64,000 bases of DNA from Ostreococcus lucimarinus CCE9901 (taxonomy: Eukaryota; Chlorophyta; Mamiellophyceae; Mamiellales; Bathycoccaceae): positions 558,001 to 622,000 of the forward strand of contig NC_009355.1 in the NCBI RefSeq assembly GCF_000092065.1, in the 5' to 3' direction. The translations under genes were made by a program, and so were the position numbers. This document shows positions 1 through 10,100 of this stretch, in pieces. The notes beneath the pieces were generated by a model. It worked only from the letters and a program-made list of their open reading frames with translations, was not told the DNA's origin and searched no databases. The first letter of the stretch is position 1, and each line of letters begins with the position of its first letter.

Positions 1-10
1 CTCGCCACGC

Positions 11-502
11 ATGGGCGCCGCGAAATCGAAATCAGCGTCCATCGTGAACGCGTCGAAACCCGCGCGCGCGCTCCCTCGTCCCGGCGCGACGCCCATCGCG
101 CCGTACGTCCCGCCCGACACTTTCGTCCAGGCGTCCCCGGTCGACGACGCGCGAGCCGACGACACCGCGCTGCGCGAGATGATGTCCAAGCTCGTCGTGC
201 GCACCACCGATGTCTCCGCGGAGGACTACGGCTACGCCCCGTCGCCAGCGAGCGCGGTGAAGCGAAGGGAACCGCCGGGGACGGAGGCGCTGCTGAAGCC
301 GCGCGACGTCGCCGAAGCGCTCGAGCGACACCGCGCGAGCGCGTTCTCAGACGCGATCGTGGAAGAGATCGCGCGAGAACGACGCGGAAAGTTAGATTCA
401 AAAGTGCTGGGGCTGATGATGAAGCACGTGCGCGCGCACGCGTACGCGGAGGAGGAGGACGAGCGGCGGCCGGGCGGGACGCTGCGCGTCGGGAGATGGT
501 AG
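11..502 (+). CDS. Small hypothetical protein, possibly NDUFAF4-like complex I assembly factor
   Basis: A 163-residue protein that starts MGAAKSK, a context compatible with N-myristoylation. The first 70 residues are Pro/Ala rich and low in complexity. The C-terminal half (about 95-150) is predicted helical and has the spacing of the NDUFAF4 C-terminal region: a short 'LLKPRDVAEALERH' helix, then 'VEEIARERRGKLDSKVLGLM' resembling the 'AEKIMQEYQL..KDVNSLLKYF' type segment. That likeness is weak and is my inference. If right, the product helps build the membrane arm of mitochondrial complex I. The upstream side is cut by the window edge, so an upstream exon cannot be excluded. Otherwise treat it as a hypothetical protein. 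Confidence 0.45.
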   Translation: MGAAKSKSASIVNASKPARALPRPGATPIAPYVPPDTFVQASPVDDARADDTALREMMSKLVVRTTDVSAEDYGYAPSPASAVKRREPPGTEALLKPRDVAEALERHRASAFSDAIVEEIARERRGKLDSKVLGLMMKHVRAHAYAEEEDERRPGGTLRVGRW

Positions 503-725
503 CGCGTCGACGCCGTCGGAAACGGCGATGGACGCGCGAGCGATGGTGGAAGAGAAACCGTATTTCGCGTCATCGATCGATGCGTTCGTAGTACTTGTAG
601 GTAGCATTCATAGTTGTCATCGTTCCTTCGCGCGGCGCGTCGTCGGTTGCCGCCGCCCGCCGAGGCGCTCGCGTCGCGACACACTCGCGCGCGCGATCGG
701 TCGACGTCCACGGTCCCGCGCTGAG
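503..725. other. Intergenic region before the isomerase gene
   Basis: 223 bp between two plus-strand genes. It must hold the 3' end of the first gene and the promoter of the second. No clear TATA box or repeat is visible; the sequence is CpG-rich apart from an AT-richer stretch near 585-620. Confidence 0.4.
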
Positions 726-1587
726 ATGACTAAAACGGGCGTGCGCGTAGATCGCGCCGCCGGCGCCGCGCACGCCGTCGTGTGGCTCGAACGCGAGCCC
801 GTCAACTCGATGACGTTGGAATTCTGGCGCGCGCTCGCGGACGCGCTGACAGCGCTCGAGAACGACGCTACGGTGCGCGCGACGCGCGCGCGAGGCAAAG
901 ATGGGAAGACTGACGGTGCGCGCTCGCGTCGAACAGGTGCACGGGGTGATTTTCGCCAGCGGGTTGCGACGGTCGGTGTTCACGGCTGGGAACGACATCG
1001 CGGAGCTGTACGCGCCGAAGACGACGTGGAAACGATACCGAGAATTCTGGCTCACGCAGACGACTTTTTTGTCTAGACTGTTGAGCACTAGATTGGCGAC
1101 GGTGTGCGCGATTCGAGGCGCGTGCCCGGCGGGAGGATGCGTCGTGGCGCTGTGTTGCGATTATCGGTTGCAGACGACGAGCGGGTCGCTCGGGCTGAAC
1201 GAAGTCGCGTTGGGTATCGCGGTGCCACAGTATTGGGCCGAGTTGTTTCTGTATCGATGTATCGATCGTGTGAAGGGAGAGAGCTTACTGCAGCGTGGGG
1301 TTTTAGTGCGACCTTTAGAGGCGCAAAGTCTTGGATTAATCGACGAAGTCGTCGGCGAAGGCGCGCTCATGTCGGCGGCGGCGAGCGCCATGGAACGCTA
1401 CTTGAAGCTTCCTTCGAGCGCGCGGGCGACGACTAAGCGGACGATTCGTTCACATTTCAGCGCATCGTGGGCGGCATACGCGGAAGAGGAGGCGAAGGGA
1501 GGATGGAAGATGTTGAATGAGCCGCACATCGTCAAGGCACTCGGGGGGGTATTGATGAAATTGAGCGGTGGGAAAGCAAAGCTGTAG
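726..1587 (+). CDS. ECI1: Delta3,Delta2-enoyl-CoA isomerase, crotonase family (peroxisomal)
   Basis: Shifts the double bond of 3-enoyl-CoA to the 2-trans position so that unsaturated fatty acids can enter beta-oxidation. Two exons, 726..872 and 937..1587, give 265 residues. The 64-nt intron (GTGCGC...GAACAG, with ACTGAC inside) is inferred because joining the two reading frames restores the crotonase segment 'LENDATVHGVIFASG'. Crotonase signatures follow: 'FTAGNDIAEL', 'GACPAGGC' (about residue 110) and 'GLNEVALG' near residue 137, where the conserved Glu of delta3,delta2-isomerases lies. The 'PVNSM' N terminus and overall match are closest to mitochondrial-type ECI1. No N-terminal targeting peptide is obvious, but the last three residues are AKL, a PTS1-type peroxisomal signal, which fits peroxisomal beta-oxidation in green algae. 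Confidence 0.9.
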
Positions 1588-1629
1588 AAGCGCCTAATGC
1601 AATGCAAGTTTCTAATATCAAATTAAATG

Positions 1630-1646
1630 TACTGTAAACTGTAACC
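1630..1646 (+). promoter_or_regulatory. Candidate TGTAA polyadenylation signals
   Basis: Two TGTAA pentamers lie 46-57 bp after the isomerase stop codon (1633-1637 and 1640-1644). TGTAA is the usual poly(A) signal of chlorophyte algae. Similar pentamers follow other genes here (about 22858, 26413, 33820, 52674). Assignment is by position only. Confidence 0.4.
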
Positions 1647-1689
1647 TCGTAAATCGCATACCGCAAACGCGTGATTAAATTGTGAGTGA

Positions 1690-4600
1690 TTACTTTTTCG
1701 GGGAAGTCGCCTCATCGACGAGGTACACCAACCCGCGGAAGGGGACGCCGTCCGCGTGGTTGGAGAGGTTCACTTCGCACGTGCGGCTAGTGGAGTAGCC
1801 ATCGGTACAACCCTTAGGGAGGTTCATGTAGCCCAAGGCAGAGTCGGTGATTTCGGGGTATCGCATACCGCGATCACCAGCCATACCGCAACACGGGATA
1901 CCGGAGCCGGAGACCTCGTCGGCGCACTTGCTCGCCAACTTCATAAAGGTTTGCTCGACGCCCATCTTCTTCGACGAGCACGGCACGTGCACGGCGATGT
2001 GCTTCTTCACCTTGTTCCATTCGAGCTTATCGATAAGGTGGTTGGCGATGAACTCAGACGGCTCGTAAAGCGCGAAACGAAGCTCAGGGCTTTCGAGTTG
2101 CTCCTTGATCTGCGCCAAGCACGGAGACGTGTCGACAATGATCGGGTACTTGCCCCCTTCGGAAGCCTTCAAGAGCGCTTGCTCGAGATCGTAACCCTTA
2201 GCTAAAGATTGGTCCTTGAGACCACGAGAGTTGAAGATCATCCCGCAGCATTGGGAGTTGAGACCTTCGGGGTAAACAACTTCGTACTTGGCCTTATCCA
2301 AGATGCTCATCATCGCGTCGGCAACGCCGCCGTTCGCTTCTTCGCCCTTCACCGGACCCATCATGCGAGTCACGCACGACGGCAAGTAAACCACCTTGCG
2401 AGGAATACCCTTGGACGGTGCCGCGTCGGCACGCGCCGGAAGCGGCGCCGGAAGCTTGGGAGCACCAGTGGGCATGTACGGGTTCCAAACCGGAATCATG
2501 GCGCCCGAAGCCTTGTTCAACATCTTCGAGACGCCCTTCAACACACCTTCACCGAGGATACCGTGCGCCATAGAGACCGTGTTCAAGAGCGGCGGCACCA
2601 CAGACGTGGCGGCACCAAAGTTGCGCGCGACCATGCCAGCCATGGACTTGGCCGATCGCGCGGTTTCCATCTCGCGGTTGCGGATGCTCTTGACGAGCTC
2701 GCCGGTGTTGATGCCAACCGGGCACTTCACTTCACACATACCATCAGCTGCGCACGTGCTGTTACCAGCGTACGCGAAGATGTCAAGGAATTCGTCCAAT
2801 CGGCTCTGGTCTTCCTTCGTGCGAGTGTTCGGTTCAATCGCCTGGAGGCGAGAGATTTCGCGGTACACGGTGATGCGCTGTCGCGGCGTGAGCGAGACGT
2901 CGCGAGTCGGGCAGTTGGATTCGCAGAAGCCACACTCCATGCACATGTCGACGATGGGATCGGCGACCGGCTTGGGCTTGAGGTTCTTCTCGTGCACGTG
3001 CGGATCTCTGTTGAGGATGACACCCGGGTTCAACACGTAGTTCGGGTCGAAGAGCTCCTTCAACTCCCACATGATGTCGTACGCCTTGGTACCCCACTCC
3101 ATCTCCACGAACGGCGCAACGTTACGACCGGTACCGTGCTCAGCCTTGAGGCTGCCCTGGTACTTGACGGCGACGATTTCGCACATCTCTTGCATCATCG
3201 CCGAGTACATCTTGACTTCTTCGTCGGTTCGGAAACCTTGAGAGAAAACCAAGTGCAAGTTGCCCTCCAGGGCGTGACCCATGCAAGACGCATCGTCGTA
3301 TCCAAACTTTTCAAACATGGCGATCAAGTCTTTCGTCATGTTACCGAGCTTGTCGACTTCGCACGCGACGTCTTCGATGAGCACAGACGTACCGGCTTCG
3401 CGGCTGGAACCGACCATCGGGATGAGACCCTTGCGGACGTCCCAGTACACCTTGTAAACGTCTTCCTCCTTGCTGAAGGGGTACTTTTCCGTGCGCGGGT
3501 GCAAGAATCGCACACCAGCGTTGTCGATGGACTTCTCGACGGCAGAGATACCTTTGTTCAGCTCTTCATCCGTCGCACCTCGGCACTCGATGAGAAGCGC
3601 GGCGCCGTACTTGGGCGCCTCCTTAATCGTCGGCACCAAGTTCATGATCTTTTCGTGACCTTCGCACTGCGTCAGCGAGGCACGATCGAACAACTCGACG
3701 GCATCGACGTCGGTTTCCCGACGTAACACGGCCGCAGCCTTGCACGCATCCTCGACGTCTTGGAACACGATGAACGCGCTCGCCTTGTGCGGGTGGTCGA
3801 CGACGGTCTTGTACGTCGCCTGGCTCACGAAACCGAGCGTACCTTCGCTGCCAATCATCAAACGCTTGATGATTTCGATCGGGTCGTCCACCGGGTGATC
3901 CACCAAGGCGTTGATGGAGTAACCAGTGGTGCACTTGATGGCGAACTTCTTCTTGATGAGCGCGGTGAGCTCCTCGTCCGCTTGCACGCGGCGCGCGAGC
4001 GCTTGCACACCCTCGACGAGCGGCTTGTGCGTGCGCATGAAAGATTCGCGGCTGGCTTGGTCGGACGTGTCGAGAACGGTACCGTCGACGAAGACGATGC
4101 GCATGTCCTTGAGCGTGTGGTAGGTGTTTTGAGACACGCCGCAGCACATGCCCGAGGAGTTGTTCGCGACGACGCCGCCAATCATGCACGAGTCGATGGA
4201 CGACGGATCGGGACCCATCTTGTACTGAACGTCGTGACCACCCTTGATTTTGTGTGCTTGAAGTAATCGGTTGACTTCACCCAAAATCAATCCCGGTTCG
4301 ACGGTAATTTCGCTCCCGTCCCCCTTGATTTCGTACTTTCTGAAATTCTGCCCCGTGTGCGACAGCTTGAGCAAGATGGAGTCCGACACCGCTTGACCCG
4401 AGAGCGAGGTCCCGGCGGCTCGGAAAGTCACCGGCGTTTCATTTTCTGCCGCGACGGGCAAAACCTTCTTCACCTCGGTCTCGTTGTGGATCTTCACCAC
4501 CGCCTGCGGCAGGAGACGATAAAACGAGGCGTCCGTCCCGTACGCGAACGTCTTCACCGGATCGGTGTAAATGCGTTCCTCGGGAATGATGCTCTTGATG

Positions 4601-5103
4601 TCGTTCTGAAACTTGGTATATCTCCCATCGTTCACCCGCATGCCGTCCGCGTTCTCGTACACCTTGTTCGTCAACGGCTTCACCGGGTACACCCCCGTCT
4701 CCACCGTCCCCGCGAGCCCGTAATCGATCGATTTGACCGTCGTCGCCGCCGCCGGCGACGCCTTCGCCCGCGCCGTCTCCCGTCCCGGCGCGCGCAGCGC
4801 ACCATTCACCGGCTTCGCGTCGCCTCGCACGCCTCGTCGCGCGTGCACCGACCGCTTCGCATCGCTCGTCTTCATTCGCCGCGACGTCGGCATGACGCCC
4901 CCTGTGCTTCGCGTCGTCGCGCGATCGACGCCCGTCTTCACCGTCGCCGACGTGCTCGCGCCGAGCGCTTTCGCACCGCGCGCGATGACATCGCGCACGA
5001 CGTCGTGCCGTCGTCCCATCGCGGAGAACCCGTCACCACTCGCGCGCGCGCGTCGCGCGATGCCGCGCCCGTCGGCGTCGTCGCGTCGCCGTCGCGACGT
5101 CAT
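1690..5103 (-). CDS. GYD1: FAD/Fe-S glycolate (D-lactate) dehydrogenase, GlcD-GlcF type fusion, mitochondrial
   Basis: A 1137-residue enzyme that oxidises glycolate or D-lactate to the 2-oxoacid and passes electrons to the respiratory chain. In Chlamydomonas the homologue is the mitochondrial glycolate dehydrogenase of photorespiration. Residues 1-130 are Arg/Ala-rich and look like a targeting peptide. A GlcD/Dld-type FAD-binding domain follows (about 160-660, including 'RAAGTSLSGQA' and 'GGVVANNSSGM'). Two 4Fe-4S clusters come next: CMECGFCESNCP near residue 720 and CAADGMCEVKCP near 785. The C-terminal GlcF-like part (about 890-1120) has two CCG motifs. The first ATG is at 5103; the ATG at residue 29 (5019) is an equally good start. 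Whether glycolate or D-lactate is the main substrate cannot be read from sequence. It is divergent from the aldolase gene. Confidence 0.88.
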   Translation of the reverse strand: MTSRRRRDDADGRGIARRARASGDGFSAMGRRHDVVRDVIARGAKALGASTSATVKTGVDRATTRSTGGVMPTSRRMKTSDAKRSVHARRGVRGDAKPVNGALRAPGRETARAKASPAAATTVKSIDYGLAGTVETGVYPVKPLTNKVYENADGMRVNDGRYTKFQNDIKSIIPEERIYTDPVKTFAYGTDASFYRLLPQAVVKIHNETEVKKVLPVAAENETPVTFRAAGTSLSGQAVSDSILLKLSHTGQNFRKYEIKGDGSEITVEPGLILGEVNRLLQAHKIKGGHDVQYKMGPDPSSIDSCMIGGVVANNSSGMCCGVSQNTYHTLKDMRIVFVDGTVLDTSDQASRESFMRTHKPLVEGVQALARRVQADEELTALIKKKFAIKCTTGYSINALVDHPVDDPIEIIKRLMIGSEGTLGFVSQATYKTVVDHPHKASAFIVFQDVEDACKAAAVLRRETDVDAVELFDRASLTQCEGHEKIMNLVPTIKEAPKYGAALLIECRGATDEELNKGISAVEKSIDNAGVRFLHPRTEKYPFSKEEDVYKVYWDVRKGLIPMVGSSREAGTSVLIEDVACEVDKLGNMTKDLIAMFEKFGYDDASCMGHALEGNLHLVFSQGFRTDEEVKMYSAMMQEMCEIVAVKYQGSLKAEHGTGRNVAPFVEMEWGTKAYDIMWELKELFDPNYVLNPGVILNRDPHVHEKNLKPKPVADPIVDMCMECGFCESNCPTRDVSLTPRQRITVYREISRLQAIEPNTRTKEDQSRLDEFLDIFAYAGNSTCAADGMCEVKCPVGINTGELVKSIRNREMETARSAKSMAGMVARNFGAATSVVPPLLNTVSMAHGILGEGVLKGVSKMLNKASGAMIPVWNPYMPTGAPKLPAPLPARADAAPSKGIPRKVVYLPSCVTRMMGPVKGEEANGGVADAMMSILDKAKYEVVYPEGLNSQCCGMIFNSRGLKDQSLAKGYDLEQALLKASEGGKYPIIVDTSPCLAQIKEQLESPELRFALYEPSEFIANHLIDKLEWNKVKKHIAVHVPCSSKKMGVEQTFMKLASKCADEVSGSGIPCCGMAGDRGMRYPEITDSALGYMNLPKGCTDGYSTSRTCEVNLSNHADGVPFRGLVYLVDEATSPKK

Positions 5104-5384
5104 CGCGCGCGCGATGGGTCGATCGCGGCGCGCGAACCTCGATCGCGCGGGTCGATCTCGATCGCGCGCGTTATCGGAACGGAAGGCCCCCTATCGTCGA
5201 AATCCGCGCGCGATCGCGCGTATTCTACGTGTAACGAACGGGATTAAAATCAATGCGTCATGCGCGTAATCATGCACGACGATAAAACCGCGCGGCGCGG
5301 GATCGGGCGGTCGGTCGCCGCGCGCGACTCCACGCGCGCGCGCGCGCGACGCCGCACTCTTCGCATCCGACGACTATCGACACG
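5104..5384. promoter_or_regulatory. Divergent promoter region, glycolate dehydrogenase / aldolase
   Basis: 281 bp lie between the two outward-facing start codons, so both promoters must fit here. An AT-richer patch at about 5235-5265 stands out from the CpG-rich flanks. The aldolase start is preceded by a CpG-rich leader. No specific factor site is claimed. Confidence 0.4.
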
Positions 5385-6957
5385 ATGCTCGCCTCCGCTT
5401 CCACGTTCACCGGCGTCAAGGTCGTCGCGAAGGCGACCGCCAAGACGACCGTCGCCAAGCGCGCCGCGTGCGTGACGCGCGCGGGGCAATACGACGATGA
5501 ATTGCTCGAGACCGCGGTGCGCGCGACGACGCGACGCGACGCGACGCGGGACGACGCGATGACGCGGTGATGCGCGCGCGACGCGCGCGGGAATCCGGCG
5601 ATGCGCGCGGGAGTTGGGATGGAAAATATTTTCGCGTCGAACGCGCGCGGGCGCGGCGGTCGGGGGGGGCGCGCGCGTCGGGGGGGGGCGACGGCGCGAC
5701 GGCGCGAGATCGGATAGGGTTGTTCGGGCGAGGGTGATAATCCATCAATCCATCGATCGAAACGACTCGCGTCGCGACGGAATCGATCGAACGCGGTGAC
5801 TGACGAGGATGGAAACGCGATTCGCGACGCGCGCAGACCAACATGACCAAGCCGGGTAAGGGTATCCTCGCCATGGACGAGTCCAACGCCACGTGCGGTA
5901 CCCGACTCGAAGGCGTCGGGGTCGAAAACACCGAAGAAAACCGCCGCCGCTACCGCGAGTTGCTCATCAGCACCAAGGGTATGGGCGAATACGTCGGCGG
6001 TGCGATTCTCTTCGAAGAAACCTTGTACCAATCTTGCAAGGATGGCACCTCGTTCGTCGACGCGCTCCGCAAGGAAGGCATGTACCCGGGTATCAAGGTT
6101 GACAAGGGCCTCCGGCCGCTCGCCAACTCCAACGGCGAGTCTTGGTGCCAAGGTCTCGACGGCCTCGCCGAACGCGCGGCTGAGTACTACAAGCAAGGCG
6201 CGCGCTTCTGCAAGTGGCGCTCCGTCGTCTCCATCCCGGCCGGTCCGTCCAAGATCGCCGTGACGGACTGCGCTTACGGCCTCGCCCGCTACGCGGCCAT
6301 CTGCCAAAACGCCGGTCTCGTCCCGATCGTCGAACCGGAGATCCTCCTCGACGGTGACCACGACATCGACCGCAACTTCGAAGTCGCCTCCATGGTTTGG
6401 GCGGAGACCTTCAAGTACTTGGCCGACAACAACGTCAAGTTCGACCGCATGCTCTTGAAGCCGTCCATGGTTGCCCCGGGCGCCGACTGCACGAAGAAGT
6501 CCAACGCCAAGGAAGTCGCCGCGTACACCTTGAAGATGCTCAACTCCCGAGTCCCGCCGGAAACCGCGGGCATCATGTTCTTGTCCGGTGGCTTGTCCGA
6601 GTTGGACTCCACCATGTACTTGAACGCCATGAACCAGCAACCGAACCCGTGGCACGTGTCTTTCTCGTACGCGCGGGCTCTTCAAAACTCGGTACGTATT
6701 TTTTTTTGTGAGCGCCTCGTCACGCGTCTGAGAAGCGTCTGAGAATCGCGAGAATAACGCGTACTGACGACTGACGAACACTTATAACGCGCCAGGTTAT
6801 TAAAACGTGGGCGGGCGATGATTCTCGAACCGCGGAAGCGCAAGAAATCCTTCTCCGCCGCGCTCGCGAGAACTCTGAAGCGCAACGCGGCGTCTTCGAC
6901 GTGACGAAGTCGCAGACGGAAGGTTCTTCGATGTATGAGAAGGGCTACGTGTACTAA
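5385..6957 (+). CDS. FBA: Fructose-bisphosphate aldolase, class I, plastid
   Basis: Interconverts fructose-1,6-bisphosphate with the two triose phosphates (and forms sedoheptulose bisphosphate) in the Calvin cycle and plastid glycolysis. Three exons, 5385..5516, 5837..6691 and 6796..6957, encode 382 residues. Exon 1 carries the transit peptide and the start of the mature protein ('QYDDELLETA'). Exon 2 holds 'KGILAMDESN', 'GAILFEETLYQS' and the Schiff-base region 'RMLLKPSMV' (Lys near residue 252). Exon 3 ends 'YEKGYVY', the usual class I C-terminal Tyr. Both introns (320 and 104 nt) follow GT-AG and carry ACTGAC before the acceptor. Without the splices the protein would lose its transit peptide and the C-terminal tail that covers the active site. 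Confidence in the junctions is high because the joined protein is continuous with plant aldolases. Confidence 0.95.
5662..5688 (+). other. G8 and G9 runs in the first aldolase intron
   Basis: Two guanine runs (5662-5669 and 5680-5688) sit 10 bp apart inside the 320-nt first intron of the aldolase gene. Shorter G-tracts follow (about 5716-5733). The unspliced transcript could fold a G-quadruplex; that is inference. Confidence 0.5.
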
Positions 6958-7156
6958 ATCAGTACGCTACGCGCTTCCTCGTCGAGCCACTCGTTTCAAT
7001 GAAATCTTCTTTACATGAATTACATCAACCTTCCCTCGCACGACTCAAAACCGAAACGACAACTGCGAGCTGAAAGCTGTTCAGCTCACAGTTGTCCCGC
7101 GTATCTCCACCCAGACCTCGCCACAGCGCGCCGCGTCGCGCGCGACGACCCGTCTC
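6958..7156. other. Intergenic region, aldolase to pullulanase
   Basis: 199 bp between tandem plus-strand genes. The first 70 bp are AT-richer and should contain the aldolase 3' end; the rest is the pullulanase leader. An imperfect inverted repeat, GAGCTGAAAGCTGTTCAGCTC (7068-7088), lies 70 bp before the start codon. Confidence 0.35.
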
Positions 7157-10100
7157 ATGCGGTCGAACGTCGCGCTCCGAGCGTCCACGACGTCCGCGCA
7201 CCGATGGTCTCGCTTTTCGTCGTCGCCGTCGTCCACGAGACGTCGCCAACATCAGCGCCAACATCACCATCTTGATGTCCAACACCGTCCTTCTCGTCCC
7301 GTTCGCGTCGCCGCCGCGCCCGCGGAGAAGCCGACGGTCGAAGAAGACACCGCGCGCGTGCTTCGCGTGCGATATCACCGCAAAGATGGCGCGTACGCGC
7401 GATGGGGCGCACACGTTTGGGGACGCGGCGCGGCGTCGCCGACGCCATGGGACGCGCCGCTTGCGGCGACGACGGATGACGCGTCGGAATGGGTGACCTT
7501 TGACGTCGAGCTCTCGGATATCTCTCGCGGTGATGGATCGGTGAGCGTGCTGATTCATAAGGGCGAGGCGCAAGACTGTCGAGTAGAGGATTTCGACGCG
7601 ACGGCGGCGCCAGAGGTGTTTTTGGTGAGCGGATATTCGAGCGCGTTCGAGACGGAGCCCGATTTGACGTCGTTGCCGAAAGGAGACATAGAAAAGTATC
7701 GCGCGATCTGGGTCGCCGAGCGCGTGATCGCGGTGCCGGGGGATTTCGCGAACGATGGGGACTCGTTCACGCTCGTGAGCTCGTCCACGGCGGATTTGAA
7801 AGTCACGGGCGAAGGCGTCGTCGGCGGCGACGACGTCGTCACCGTGGTTCGTTCGGGTGAGTTACCTTCGAGCGTGTGCGCAAAGTTTCCACACATCAAA
7901 GCTGCGGGCTATCGCGCGCTCGAAGTTCCTTCGAGCGTCAACGTGCGAGACGCGTTGAAGCGCCAAATCGCCGTAGCCGCGGTGGACGCCGCGGGTAAGC
8001 CGACGGATGCCACGGGCGTGCAGTTGCAAGGCGCGATCGATGATTTATTCGCTTACGATGGACCTCTCGGAGCGGAATTTGGAGTGAACGACAAAGTCAC
8101 GCTACGCGTGTGGGCGCCCACGGCCTTGAACGTCGCGTTGGCGTTGTTCGACGAACCCAGAGGAGAGGAGACGAGACGCGTCGTCGCGATGACGCGGGAC
8201 GAGACGTCGGGGGTGTGGAGTGCGACCGGTGACGATTTCAAGGATAAATATTACAATTTCGAAGTCACCGTATTCAACCCGACGACTGGGAAAGTGTCGA
8301 CGAACGTCGCGTCGGATCCGTACGCTCGGAGCCTCGCCGCCGACGGTCGCCGAGCGCACGTGTGCGACATTTCGCGAGACGACCTCAAACCCAAGGGATG
8401 GGAGACGTTTGAGAAGCCAAAGTTCACGCATCCCGTGGATTGTTCAATCTACGAGCTACACGTGCGAGATTTCAGCGCGTTGGATGAAACCGTGAGCGCT
8501 TCTGCGCGAGGCAAGTATTTAGCGTTCTGCGAAGAATCGAGCGTGTGCGTGTCCCATCTCAAAAAGCTCGCCGACGCCGGTCTCACGCACGTGCACCTGT
8601 TGCCGTCTTACGACTTTGGTTCCGTGCCCGAGCTCCCAGAAAATCAGCTGTCGGTAGACTTCAAAGAGTTGGCCAAATTACCACCGAATTCTCGAAAGCA
8701 ACAAGAAGAAATCAGTAAAATTGCATGGTCTGATTGCTTCAACTGGGGATACGACCCCGTGCACTACGGCGTGCCCGAAGGCAGTTACGCCACCAATCCA
8801 GACGGTCCCCGGCGCATTTTCGAGTACCGCCAGATGGTGCATGCGCTCGCCTCGAACGGATTACGCGTCATATGTGATGTGGTGTATAATCACACCTTGT
8901 CGTCCGGACCGAGTGACGTCAACAGCGTCTTGGATAAAATTGTCCCGGGGTACTACCATCGACGCAACTTTGACGGATTCATCGAGGCGAGCACGTGTTG
9001 CAACAACACGGCCAGCGAGCATTACATGATGGATCGTCTCATTGTGGACGATCTCGTGCACTGGGCGAAAGATTATAAGGTTGATGGATTCCGATTTGAT
9101 TTAATGGGGCACTTGATGCTGTCCACGATGCTTCGAGCGAAGGACGCGCTCCAATCGTTGACGCTCGAGAAGGATGGTGTCGATGGTAAATCACTGTACC
9201 TGTACGGAGAAGGATGGGATTACGCCGAGGTGGAAAAAGGTCGCGTCGGCAAGAATGCATCGCAGCTAAATTTGGCTCACACTGGTATCGGAAGCTTTAA
9301 CGACCGCGTCCGCGAGGGTTGCATCGGAGGCAGTCCCTTTGGCGATCCTCGCATGCAAGGTTTCCTCACGGGCTTGTACTACACCCCCAACGGCGCCGTC
9401 GATCAAGGAGACCAAGACTCCCAACGCTATAGAATGATGGAGGACGGCGAGAAGATAATCGCCGCGCTCGCTGGAAACGTCCGTGATTTTGTCTTTGTCA
9501 ATCGCCACGGCGTCGAGGTTCCGTCGAGTTCGGCGGCTTGGCCAGACTCAAACGTTGCCTACGCGGGCGAACCGGAAGAAACGGTGAACTACGTCAGCGC
9601 GCACGATAACGAAACCCTATTCGATTGCATCATGTTAAGAGCGGCGGCGTCTGTGTCTCTGGAACAAAGGTGCCGAATCAATCATTTAGCGACGGCGATT
9701 GTGGCGTTGTCGCAAGGCGTGCCATTCTTCCACGCGGGCGACGAAATCTTACGGAGTAAATCTTTAGACCGAGACTCGTACTCCAGCGGTGACTGGTTCA
9801 ATAGGCTGGACTACTCTGGGGACACGCACAACTTCGGCGTCGGGTTGCCCGGGGAGCAAAAGAACGGCGATAGATACGACTTCATCACGCCCATGCTCGC
9901 CGATACGTCGATGCGCCCCTCGAAAGAGTTCATCGAAGAGGCGACGAGAAACTTTTGCGAACTTCTGAGCATCCGTCAATCGACGCCACTGTTGCGTCTT
10001 CAAACCACGCGAGACATTCAGCGTCGCATGAAGTTTTATAACCGCGGACCGGCGCAAACGCCTGGGCTCATCATCGCTAGTATCAACGACGGCGACGCGT

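Noticed and set aside
2209-3726. 505-codon plus-strand frame antisense to the glycolate dehydrogenase
   Set aside because: Same reason: an Arg/His-rich shadow of a real GC-biased gene.
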